Assembly (NCBI GenBank): GCA_010015745.1
Contig: ML978184.1
Coordinates: 186,001 to 250,000 of the forward strand
DNA from: Setomelanomma holmii
Taxonomy: Eukaryota > Ascomycota > Dothideomycetes > Pleosporales > Phaeosphaeriaceae
DNA length: 64,000 nt
Reading direction: 5' to 3'
The translations under genes and the position numbers were made by a program. The notes beneath the pieces were generated by a model. The model saw only the letters and a program-made list of their open reading frames with translations. It had not been told where the DNA came from and did not search any database. Below are positions 21,104 through 30,699 of the stretch, piece after piece. Each line of letters starts with the position of its first letter. Positions within the stretch are counted from its first letter, which is position 1.

Positions 21104-22333
21104 TATATGTACAGAGCGAGAGTTAAATGCATGGGAAGACTTCCACATACAGATTATAGTCATTACATTTCTCCATGTCTGCTAAAGCGTGCCACGTTCA
21201 CAGTACGGAGTACAGGAGTCCCCGCCGAGCTCTCAATTCGTGGTAGACATGACGCATGGTGTTCTGCATGACTGCCGTTACCGTTTACACTCATCTTTAG
21301 CGCCTCACGTGCCCATTCCCGCAACCGCACAATACACGCAAACCCACTTTTCCCGCTCTAGAAAGCCGCTAGAACCGCACCTTTACCACCGCACAAACAT
21401 CGCATGCCCCACTTGTACCCGACCGCACAAGTCGCGCAGCCAATCATGCGAAGTCGCGCCTTCGGTCGCCGCCGATGATCCGAGTCTGAGACACTTGTGC
21501 GAACGGCGCAGGACGTGTGATGTGCAAACGAAGTGGGACTGCGAGGCTGGGGCAGAACCGCGCAAGTCGCGCATAGATGTATATAACTTGGACCCTTGTT
21601 CCTTCGAGGTCTTACGTCCTTCATCAACAATCAAGCAATCTATACCATCACTTCACATCTTCCAGTCTTGCACTTGGAATGACTGCCCGGTTTGTCTTGA
21701 CACACTTCTGGTCATAAGAATGGTATACTGACTCCCATGCAGCACAAATGAGTCGTTGTTGGACGAATCAGAAGGTTCTTTATGATGTGGACATGGTGGG
21801 TTTATGCTGTATCGCTTCACTTTCAGATCATTTACTGATGCAGCGCAGACGAATCGACGATGAGATGCCATTGATTTTGGACGTCTGGTGATTTTTCGAT
21901 GAGGACGAAATGAAACAATTGTGACTGGTTGGGACGGGGTTGGCTGGAGAGACGATACCTTTCTAATCAGATGAAACAGCTACATTTTTCAAACTAAAAA
22001 CTTCACTGAAGCGCGAATTTTGTGAGTGTGAACTATGTGAACGAGCTTGCTATGGTGCTGATACTGCCATTAAGTCGTTCGACTTAGCATACTTCATATT
22101 CAATGGCAACTAGGAGCCAACCCGACTTCCTAGGGGAGATCCGGGCCCCATAACCCAGTGTGGACATCGAGATATGTCAGTCAGACTACACCAATGGACG
22201 ATATCACTGCTAACCAGACAACCCCGTTCAGTGCTATATGTGCCACCTAGACAGCGCCCTCCCGAGCCCATGTACGCAGACACAATATTGTACCCGATCC
22301 TGCGTCGAAGAACACAGCGTAGTCCCTGTAGAT
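21104..22333. other. Intergenic, no gene recognised
   Basis: About 1.2 kb between the convergent PMR1 and copper-transporter genes. One frame on plus (21189-21731) is open for 180 codons but is rich in Cys, His, Arg and Pro, and has no motif or codon bias; I regard it as chance. Confidence 0.5.
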
Positions 22334-23304
22334 CTAACCACAACAGACCGTCGCGTTCGGCTGCAAACGATCCTGTCCAGCCTGGTTGACCGCGAAGCTC
22401 TCATATCCGAAGATGAAGTATCCAATGAACGCGCCGATGAAGATACAAATAATCATGTATCCGTTGTAGTACATGGCCAACAGCATAACGAAGTACGCTA
22501 CTGCGAACTGAAGCATGTGTAGCAAGGCGCGAATAGCCTGTTGGACGATGCTTGGTCGGAAACGCTGGGGTGAAGCGGGTACATGAGCTGCAGTGGCTGT
22601 AGATGTGGTGCCTGAGTTCTTGTGATGATCAAAGTCGCTGCTAGCGGACGAGCCGACGTGGTTTGAGGAAGAGAGCGGCTTTGCGAATTGTGCGACGATG
22701 AAGCGGTCGTACTCTTTGCCAGCGCGGCGGAGGAACTCGAGAGCAATGACGAGGAGAACCACACCGATACATGAGCTAGCAAACATTCCCTTCGATGTGT
22801 TGTGCCATGTCTTGGAGATGAAGCCTAGTGCGACGTCAGTAAGGTGTGTACATGGTAGCAATGCGCATGCGAGCGCTTTCGAGTGGCTATGCGCTTTGTG
22901 GCATCATGCCATAGGGCTGTCCCACGCCGGGTCTAGAGCCGTTACTGTACGACATGTGCCTACAATTGTTCCCGTGAATTCAATGTTGGTTTCGATCGAA
23001 GCTTACGAAGTCCATCGAGGTTGAGCTCCGGGGCAACAGCGTCTGTATGGCAATGATTGGAGTAACGGAGAGTTGAGTATACGTACATGAGTCGACAGTG
23101 TACCAGTTCCACAGCATCTGCGCTCTTGTTAGCCGTGCACTGCAGTTCTCGCCTGTGTTGGCAATTACTCACGCTAATCTTGCAACTACCGCCCATGCTC
23201 ATGCTCATTGAAGCGCCAGTCGACGAGGGCATGGCCATGGCAGCTGTGCCGGTGGGCGACATGTTCATCGAGGCCGAAGTCATTGACATCATGTTGTGGT
23301 CCAT
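22334..23304 (-). CDS. Ctr-family high-affinity copper importer
   Basis: Predicted exons are 23304-23173, 23117-23087 and 22824-22334, giving 217 residues. Ctr proteins form trimers that import Cu(I). The N-terminus is a typical extracellular Met-motif region (MDHNMMSMTSASMNMS, then MSMSMGGSC). The tiny 31-bp second exon gives MLWNWYTVDS, and the split codon continues into CFISKTWHNTSKGMFASSC, the normal Ctr sequence. TM1 is IGVVLLVIALEFL. TM2 carries the essential MxxxM (FVMLLAMYYNGY) and TM3 the GxxxG packing motif (GAFIGYFIFG). The C-terminus ends VCCG, a copper-handing CC motif. The second intron (22825-23086, 262 bp) is long for this window and contains a splice-able 36-bp segment. It may be expressed under copper limitation. 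It lies next to the isonitrile-type genes. Confidence 0.88.
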
Positions 23305-24560
23305 CTTGGCTAGTTGTTTGGAAGTGACCGGAAACTGGTGTTGATTCTCGGGGAGCGAGTGTGTATAAGGCTGGGCGAAAGCGGCATAAACGATGTAGCG
23401 ATATATTAAAGGAGCTCAAAGATGAGACGAGCAAGTTATGAGCAGAATCTCGGGCGAAGTGTAATCGGAAGGGGCGATGAGGCGCGCTGCTCAGTGAGGA
23501 AAGCGCAAGGCTCGAAGGACTGCCCTCTTGGGACTTGACTTCAAGAATCCGAGATGCGCCCAACAACAAGACAAACAACACAAAACAAAACGAAGCGGTC
23601 CGACCATCTTAAGGACCTTCTCACCTTGCCACACCTACAAGCATAGGCGCGCAAAATCTCGCACAACCCTCGGCGTGACACCGCACCCTCCAAGACCCCA
23701 ATCATCCTTCAGACCCATCGGCCCATCTCACCATGCGCCTCAGCTCCAATCCAACCTTACACAAGTACCACAGCGCAACCATCACCACATTGGCAGCGAC
23801 TTCCCGAGCCTTGGTATCAAACATGTAGTCTATAAGCGAACGGCAACGTTATCAAGCCTCCTGGCCCGCGCTGCGCCGCGCCTGATTTAAGCTAGCCAGA
23901 CCTACCAGAAGAGTGACTTTGAGCACGTTCAACGCCTCTTTCACGACTGCATTTCGCCACCTCCCATACCTTGCTTGTGAAGAAGGGATCTGAGAGGAAT
24001 CAGGAACTTTGGCGCGAGGCGAGCGCAGAGCCGGCGTCCAAGGGAAGCCTGTGGTGCATGTGGGAACGGCCCGCTTACTTGCGTCGGTTGAGATGTGCGC
24101 TTACGGGCTACAGCACTGAAGACAATGTGCGATTGATGAATGCATGCTGCTGTTGCGGCAGACTTTGATACTGTTGGAACCCGGGCGCGCGGTAGCTCGA
24201 CTGGCTACAGGCGCCGTGCATGGCCAGGGTCTGCGCTCGTGTTGGTGGTATGTGAACCGCAGCAGGGCATGGCTCATGTCCGATTTTGAGGGCTGGGAGG
24301 TATACGTGGGATTGCTATCGACACAGGAAGACTCTCAACAGCTTGGAAGCGCTTACTGTGTGCGACGGCCGCCAGAGATGGTTTGGAGAGAGATCAGGTC
24401 TCGACATTCTGGTGCGCATCATGCGGAGCAATAGCTTGGATTCACGATGCGATCCACAATACAGACGATTTGACAGCTAAAAATCTCCTACACTACGTCG
24501 AATCTTGACTATCGAAATCCGACATCCGAATAATGTGCCACAACCGAGCCAATGCTCCTC
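23305..24560. other. Intergenic; copper-transporter promoter and unassigned sequence
   Basis: About 1.25 kb. The left end is the Ctr promoter; TCTGCTCA on the minus strand (23439-23446) differs by one base from the Aspergillus copper-regulator site TGTGCTCA. The rest is open in several frames on plus, but none shows a domain, splice support or codon bias. A short gene here cannot be excluded. Confidence 0.4.
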
Positions 24561-25372
24561 TCACGTTGACACCGTCTCATTCCTCGCAAACGGGTCGTAG
24601 GCCGGATCTCTTATCCTCACATGCTCCATGAATTTCGCAATATTCGTCGCATTCTCCTTATTGTACTTCTCCTCCACCCAATGCAGCATCAGATCAATCC
24701 CAGCAGTGACACCCGAACTGCTCCACACAGGTGGCTCGCTGGAGTTATCCTCAACCCACCGAGCACTTGGTATCCAAGTCGTATTGGGACCTGCTAGGAC
24801 AGCATTCGGCCATGATGACTTGTTCGTTGTCGCCTTTCTGCCGTCCATGATGCCCGCTCTAGCAGCAAGCGCGGCGCCTGTACAAATCGTGATGACATGC
24901 TTGACCTTTGGCGCCGTCGCGCGGATATAATCCAAAGTAGCATTCAAGGCCGGATCGCGCCATCCTGGTCCGCCTGGTATGATGAGGACATCAAGCTCTG
25001 GTGCTGTCGCAAGGGTATGGGTCGGCGGTAGGAGTGGGTAGACGGAGCTGTTGAGTGGATTCATGGCGGCTAGAGTAGGGCGCGTCGTGACGGGTTCCAT
25101 GGTCTCGGCTATGTACACGATGTCTGTTTTGAAGCTGGCGCTGAGGACTTGGAGGACTTCGGTGGGTCCATGGACGTCGAGGACGTCGAACATGCGAAAC
25201 AAGACGATTCCATAGGTCAGGGGTGCGCTGGTGGTTACTGTTGATGTCAGCTATTCGAGGTTATCCGGAGTCATAATCGATATGGTATGGTGCTTCACAT
25301 ACGGGCGGCTGCTTCGATTGGGAAGATGCTCAAGAGGCAGGTAGCAGCCCCAAGAGCCTTGAGGATGCCCAT
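24561..25372 (-). CDS. Secreted DJ-1/PfpI-family protein, isonitrile-hydratase-like
   Basis: Predicted exons are 25372-25303 and 25237-24561, with a 65-bp intron at 25238-25302 (GTATGT..CAACAG, branch GCTGACAT), giving 248 residues. Exon 1 encodes a signal peptide (MGILKALGAATCLLSIFPIE), so the enzyme is probably secreted or vacuolar. The DJ-1/PfpI fold is clear: FDVLDVHGPTEVL, LIIPGGPGWRDP, ICTGAALAARAGIMDGRKAT and SSSGVTAGIDLMLHWVEE. The nucleophilic-elbow cysteine (C142) is followed by Thr143, and Asp44 lies in the LDxxGP motif. This Asp/Cys/Thr set is the one known in bacterial isocyanide (isonitrile) hydratase, which turns isonitriles into N-formamides. Fungi have many such paralogues with unknown substrates, so the activity is inference, strengthened by the adjacent isocyanide synthase. 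Confidence 0.85.
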
Positions 25373-26084
25373 ATCCGTTGTTTGTATGGCTTGATTTGAA
25401 ACCAGAAAGCAGGAACCAGGATTTAGAACCAGAATGGCGGAAGGAAAGAATGCTTCTCACGGGCAAAATAGTGTCTTTATAGCCTCAGTCACAAGTCAGG
25501 TCAACCTCGAGACACTGCATTTCATCTCAGTCCATATTGCACGGCGGTCACAGGATGCTTGGCAGTGTCGCAGTTCGTCCTGTTTGGCTGTCAAGGACGA
25601 TTAAGTGTGGGGTAAGGATGGTCATGACATCCCAGATGACTTGGCTCTCGAATAAAAGCAGCTGAGCTCGGACTATGAGCTGTGAGTCGAATTGCGCGCG
25701 TTTCTGCAAGACAGAAAAATATGGGAAACATCTGACGCAAGTAGATTATAGAGCTGTACCGGTAACTGGGCGCCTAAGCGACGAAAGGTGGGGACTACGA
25801 GGCAGACATACGCCTTGCAGTCCTGCCCACACACTTGAAGGCTTTTCGATTGCACGAAGTTGAGGATAACAGTAATCGAATAGTTATATAATGCTATGAA
25901 TGTCGCAGTGCGCGACCTACAGTCTGGGGGTAATCCGAGCCAATTTCAACCTCCCATGCGCCAATCTCCACAACGCCATGAATGCAAACCCTATTAGCTA
26001 GGTGTATATTTTGATCATGCCTCATCAACTACAGCACTAAGCGGACCCATCGAAGCGAACAGTTCTGAACATCAAACACCCTGC
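25373..26084. other. Intergenic between PfpI-like gene and isocyanide synthase
   Basis: About 710 bp: promoter of the PfpI-like gene and 3' side of the synthase gene. No gene recognised. Confidence 0.5.
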
Positions 26085-28193
26085 CTACGAAACCGAAACC
26101 TGAGACTGGCCGCGAAGTGAGCGCATCATCGAAATAACAGGGAGAAGGCTGCGAAGCTTGTTGCGCTCCTTGGACTGCACAAAGTGCGTATCCTGGCGCC
26201 TGATGCCCTGAGGCTCAATGGGAGAGACGGTGACGCTGGGGCCCTTCTCGGCGTTGGTGAAGACAGAGGTCTTGCGGCGGGCGATGGGGGCGCCGATGGG
26301 AGAGCGGACCTTCTCAGCGATGGGCGAGAACATGCTCTGCTTTCCGGGTGAGCAGATGACGATTGGGCGTTGGCCCTCGGCGGTAGGCGAGTTGACGATG
26401 ACGGGGTTCTTGCCAACGACGGGCGAGCAGATGATGATGGGGTTCTTCTTCTCGGCAATGGGCGAGACGATGATGATGGTGCTCTTCTTTTGCTCGTTGA
26501 AGACGCTGATCTTACCGGTGGTGGTGGTCTCCGGGGTGGAGAGCTTGGTGGATGCGGCAGCCTCCTCGGTAGCAGCGCCAGTCTTGCGCTTCAGGCTGAA
26601 GTATGAGCCGTCAGGACCCTCGACCCAAGCACCAGAGTAGTCAGGAGACTCTAACGCCTTACGTGCGATTTGAGCACGTGCAAGATACATGAATTCGTCG
26701 CCCTCAACCTTGATCATGCTGTTGTGCCAAGGCGTAGGAAGCTGGAATTCGTAGACTGGATTTGGCTCGAGGCGGGTCTCGAGGCAGTCGATCGCGCGAA
26801 CCTTGCTGGCTGGCAGAAGTCTGACGGCGAACTTGGGTCCAGCGTTGTTGTGAGCGTGAATAGAAAGGCGAACGTAGTTGGGAAGGAGGAGCTCGGTAAG
26901 GTTGGAGTACGCCTGGTTGCGAGACATCATCTCCTCGGCGACGAGAGCAGCAGTCTTCTTCTTTTGCTTGCCGCTCAAGCTCTTGACTGAGGGAACATCC
27001 GCGAGGTCCTCCAACATGAAGCGAGTCTGACCACGGTACAGCCCCAGCGCGTCAGGTTCTTGCTCCGTAATGAGCTGGCGGATGTAATTACGGTCCGGTC
27101 CACCAATGCCCAACATGAGCTTCCTGCAAAGCTCGGCCTCGCCAGTAAGCTTGGTCTTGACGGGATGTGGCATCTTGTGGGAGTCGCGGAGAAGCTTCTC
27201 TAGGCCACGGAAGCCTTCCGAATCGGCAGCAAAGATATTCTTGAGGCCCTTGAACTTGATGGTGGGGACTAGGGTATCTTCGTTGGGGAAGCGCTGTTGA
27301 AAGATGGCCGCCATGCAAGCGTCGTAGGTATCGATCATCTCATCGTCAACACCGACTGATTATGGTTAGCAACTTTCGAGGGATGTGCTATTATTTGGCT
27401 TACTGCAGTCGGAAAAGACATGGCCATCGTTGATGACCCACATGGTCGCACCGGGCTCGTAGACAGTATTGACTTCCTTGATGAAGTCGTGGAGCACATC
27501 CATGGCGATGTGCTCGGCAAGATCAGGCATGATACCGCCAACTTTGTTCGGGTTGGGCGACTTGCACGGGAAAGCGGGCAGAGCGCACTGGATGGGGACG
27601 TTCTTGTCAACGTAACCGAAGACACGGTTCAAGAAGATCTCGCGACCACCATTGCTCCACTGATCGTCCTTGGAAACATTCTTCAACCTACGCTCGAAGA
27701 TCTCGGCAATTTTCTCGCAAGTCTCGCGATGCTGCCTCTCCCAAGGTGCGTTGGACTTGCCAATCGTGGCAAAGGGCTGGAATTCGGTCTCAAGGAGAAT
27801 GAAGCGTTCTGCCCAAATGGTGAAACCATCAGGCTTGACCGACTTTGGTCGCGACACAACCATGCCGAGTGTGAGGCCATTCTCTTGCTCGATCTCAGAA
27901 ACTTGGGTGTTGAGTTCTTGTTGCTGATATGAAGGAGAGAAGTTGGAGCGAATGGTGAGAAGGGCCTCGATGGGGTGGGTGATCTGCAGTGTCTTGATCT
28001 TCTTGCCAGACGGGAGCTCGAGCGAGGTCCATGTGCCCTCAGTAGAGAGGACAACGTCCTTCAATTGTGTCCATGCTTGGGGAAATGTTTTGGAGTTGCT
28101 GCCCTCAGTAGCGAGCAGCTCACCCGTGGCGTTTCGCCAGTAGAGGGCGTTAATGCAGTGGTAGGTGGCAATGGCCTTGTTTAGAGGAGGCAT
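26085..28193 (-). CDS. DIT1: Isocyanide synthase, Dit1/PvcA family, with repeat-bearing C-terminal tail
   Basis: Predicted exons are 28193-27404 and 27355-26085, with a 48-bp intron at 27356-27403 (GTAAGC..AATCAG, branch GCTAAC), giving 686 residues. Dit1/PvcA enzymes convert the amine of an amino acid (Tyr in the best-known cases) to an isonitrile; yeast Dit1 acts in dityrosine synthesis. Residues 1 to about 200 form a less conserved N-terminal region that I do not recognise. The Dit1/PvcA domain spans roughly 220-520: PALPAFPCKSPNPNKVGG, MPDLAEHIAMDVLH, WVINDGHVFSDCIGVDDEMI (across the splice), GLYRGQTRFMLEDL, LLPNYVRLSIHAH, and FQLPTPWHNSM. After about 530 comes an unusual Ser/Thr-rich tail with repeated Ile/Val-Ser-Pro units (556-642) and a basic end. 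No 2-oxoglutarate dioxygenase domain is fused. It is divergent from the P450 gene, as DIT1 is from DIT2 in yeast. Confidence 0.9.
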
Positions 28194-29163
28194 TGTGGAA
28201 AATTAATGAAAAGTATCTGGGTATCCGCTGAAAGGAAGATGCAAGGAAACGAACAAACGAAATGTCAGAGTGCGATGAGCGAACTCTGGAAGCTAGTGGA
28301 AGAGCGACGGTAAGTGATGATGATGTCCTGCCTGACCAGCATGCTAGCCTTTATTATATGAAAGAACTCAAGCGTTGTTGTGTCTCAAATGCGCAGACTA
28401 TGCTTCCCAGGGTCAAAGCGTGCTGCCAGGGAGTCCAGCCAGCTGCGGATGGGACTCATGGGCAGCCACAATTCGGTACACCCGCCTTGACAATACACCG
28501 TCTTTTTAGGACTAATTGAGGCGCGTATTCATCTCGCTTGGGGCTGGTCAGCCTTTACGATTGGGTTCCAGGGTTCGACATCTCGGGTGGTGCGGAGACT
28601 TCGTGAGTTTGCTGCTGTGTCTGGGAAAGCCATATGTTGGGGCTGGCGTGAGTGGGCAAGCCGCAGCAGCTTCCTACTGGCTTGCTTGCAGCTCCATCGG
28701 GCTACAGCATGAAAGGCGGCATAGCGCCATAGGCCGCCCATGGGATTCAGCGGGCCACCGTGCTGCACGACTTCAGCTGGATTGTGGCAGAGTTGTGGAC
28801 GTCCTTGGCCTCTGACGGGCTAAAATCCTTTATGCATGCATGCTTGGCGGTGGATTCGGAGGCTCCGTCCCCCTGTCCGTGGAACAACGCAACATTCGTC
28901 TAACAAGCCAAGCTTCTCACCCCTTCCCGGTTGTTACCGCCAAACACTGTCTATTGTCTAATTCTAGGTGCATATGGCGGGCACAGGCGTGCTGGGCAGG
29001 GCGCCAGCCTTCTCGCTTCCGCCTTCAGCTACTCCAAAGCGCACCGCCCCAATGTAGGGCTGAGGGTACAGTGGGCTCGTCCAGTGCGAATCTCGCTGTT
29101 TCATATAGGTTCGTCCAGCGCAATCATCCTTCAGCATCGTGTAACCGACGTCTGTTCGGCATC
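28194..29163. promoter_or_regulatory. Shared divergent promoter of the isocyanide synthase and P450 genes
   Basis: These 970 bp separate the two start codons and should carry both promoters, allowing co-regulation. I found no perfect match to the known copper-regulator sites by eye; GATGAGCGAA at 28274-28283 contains TTCGCTCA on the minus strand, one base from the yeast-type copper element TTTGCTCA. Coding frames running through it on plus (from 28840) appear to be leader sequence, because homology-like P450 sequence begins only at 29164. Confidence 0.45.
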
Positions 29164-30699
29164 ATGGCGTCTTCTTTGTCGTTGGTGTTCATCGCCATCT
29201 TCGGCGCCATCTTCGGAGTCTTCTCCTTCTTCGTGTACCTGTTCACACCTCCCCGCAATTTCCCTAAGAACATCCCCACCATACCATTCTACTATGCGCT
29301 TCTACCCCTCTTCTTCGACGTCGATCAAGCAGAGAATTACAAGAAGTATCTGAAGGAGCCTCTTAAGAAATACGGAGCCGTCAAGATCTTCTTCGGCGGA
29401 AGGTGGAACATCCTGGTGACAAAGCCAGCATACATCTCCGAGGTCCTTAGACATGAGGACATCTATGCAAAGTCGGGCAATCAAGTGAAAATTCCCCACA
29501 GTGTGATCGCCGAGTACACTGGAGAAAACATCATCAGCGCCCACGGCGAGACCTGGAAACGCTACCACAATGTGATCAAGCCGGCGCTCCAGGCTGATCA
29601 GGACCCCGAGCAAATATGGAAGAACTCAAGGCTTCTAACCGATATGTTCTTAGACGAGCAGAAAAAAGCCGGCAGCAACGGTGTCCCAGTATACACCCCA
29701 CTTCATCGGTACGCGTTAGCCAACTTGTCGGAAGTACTGTATGGGTCCAGCTTCGAAACGATGCAGCACATGGACTCTTCCCTCCACATGATCCAGATGA
29801 AGATCAAGCCCATCATTTTCGCACCGATGTTCCTCAACTTTCCCTTCCTTGACCATCTGCCACTAAAGATTCGAAAGCTTGGGCGCGAGTTGAACAAGCA
29901 GTTTCGTACTACGCTCCGTAGTGAGGTCACCAGAGGACACAAGAACCATGTCTGCAACGAAAATGACAACCGGAGCGTTGCTTGCCGCCTGATAGGATCT
30001 CAGCGCGAAGGTCTACTTAGCGAGAAGGAGCTTGACGACAATCTTGTATCGACCTTCCTCGCAGGCCACGAAAATCCCCAGCTTGTGCTGATGTCTCTCA
30101 TGTATCTTGTCGGTGCGCATCCCGAGGTGCAAGGCCAACTTCTGAAGGAGCTCGAAGCGATCTTCCCACCCGATGCACCTGCAAATTACGAGCCACTGAA
30201 CCAGGAACTCCACGATCTGCCACTCCTCAACGCCGTCCTTTACGAGGCAATTCGCATGTTCCCACCAATTTCACAACTCATCAATCGCTGCACCACCGAA
30301 CCTGTCAGCCTCGGAAGCAAGTACCAGATCCCCGCTGGCGTGTATGTCGGTTACAACGCGTACTCGACCAACCGCGACACCGAATTCTGGGGTGGGGATG
30401 CAGAGGAGTTCAAGCCCTCGCGTTGGGGCAACAATATGGAAGACATCAACCACCTTTATCGCCGCGCGAACTCAAAGGGCGCATTTATCAGCTTCCACGG
30501 TGGCAAGCGAGCGTGCTTGGGCCAAAAATGGGTTATGCAACAGCTTCGCATTGCGCTTGTGCAGTTGGTGAGGGGTCTTAAGTGGAAGGTGGACGAGACG
30601 TGGGATGGGCGTATGACACCTGCTGGTCCGCTCTACCCACGAGGCTTGAAGATGAAGTTTGAGAGGCAAAATCTGGCTGCCACTGCAGTGGCTCCGTGA
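29164..30699 (+). CDS. DIT2: Cytochrome P450, CYP56/Dit2-like
   Basis: A single exon of 511 residues. The start at 29164 is chosen because it begins directly with a membrane anchor (MASSLSLVFIAIFGAIFGVF) and gives a normal P450 length. P450 landmarks are WKRYHNVIKPAL (C-helix), the I-helix FLAGHENPQLVL, EAIRMFPP (ExxR), PSRWGN (PERF-like) and the haem loop FISFHGGKRACLGQKW, which matches FxxGxRxCxG with its cysteine ligand. The I-helix has Glu-Asn-Pro where many P450s have Asp/Glu-Thr-Thr, so the alcohol used in oxygen activation is missing. The overall sequence and divergent pairing with a Dit1-type synthase point to CYP56, whose yeast member Dit2 couples formyl-tyrosine. In this fungus it probably tailors the isonitrile or formamide product. 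The absence of introns is unusual for a fungal P450. Confidence 0.88.
   Translation: MASSLSLVFIAIFGAIFGVFSFFVYLFTPPRNFPKNIPTIPFYYALLPLFFDVDQAENYKKYLKEPLKKYGAVKIFFGGRWNILVTKPAYISEVLRHEDIYAKSGNQVKIPHSVIAEYTGENIISAHGETWKRYHNVIKPALQADQDPEQIWKNSRLLTDMFLDEQKKAGSNGVPVYTPLHRYALANLSEVLYGSSFETMQHMDSSLHMIQMKIKPIIFAPMFLNFPFLDHLPLKIRKLGRELNKQFRTTLRSEVTRGHKNHVCNENDNRSVACRLIGSQREGLLSEKELDDNLVSTFLAGHENPQLVLMSLMYLVGAHPEVQGQLLKELEAIFPPDAPANYEPLNQELHDLPLLNAVLYEAIRMFPPISQLINRCTTEPVSLGSKYQIPAGVYVGYNAYSTNRDTEFWGGDAEEFKPSRWGNNMEDINHLYRRANSKGAFISFHGGKRACLGQKWVMQQLRIALVQLVRGLKWKVDETWDGRMTPAGPLYPRGLKMKFERQNLAATAVAP

Noticed and set aside
21189..21731. 180-codon open frame downstream of PMR1
   Set aside because: No motif, no splice-supported extension, and composition unlike neighbouring genes.
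23528..24168. Open frames between the copper transporter and the PfpI-like gene
   Set aside because: A short ATG frame at 23732 and others look leader-like, but I could not join them into a protein with any recognisable feature.
28555..28590. tRNA B-box-like GGGTTCGACATCTC
   Set aside because: No A box or cloverleaf could be paired upstream, so it is not supported as a tRNA.
28840..29163. N-terminal extension of the P450 frame
   Set aside because: The extra 108 residues precede a normal membrane anchor and have no targeting or domain features, so the start at 29164 is preferred.
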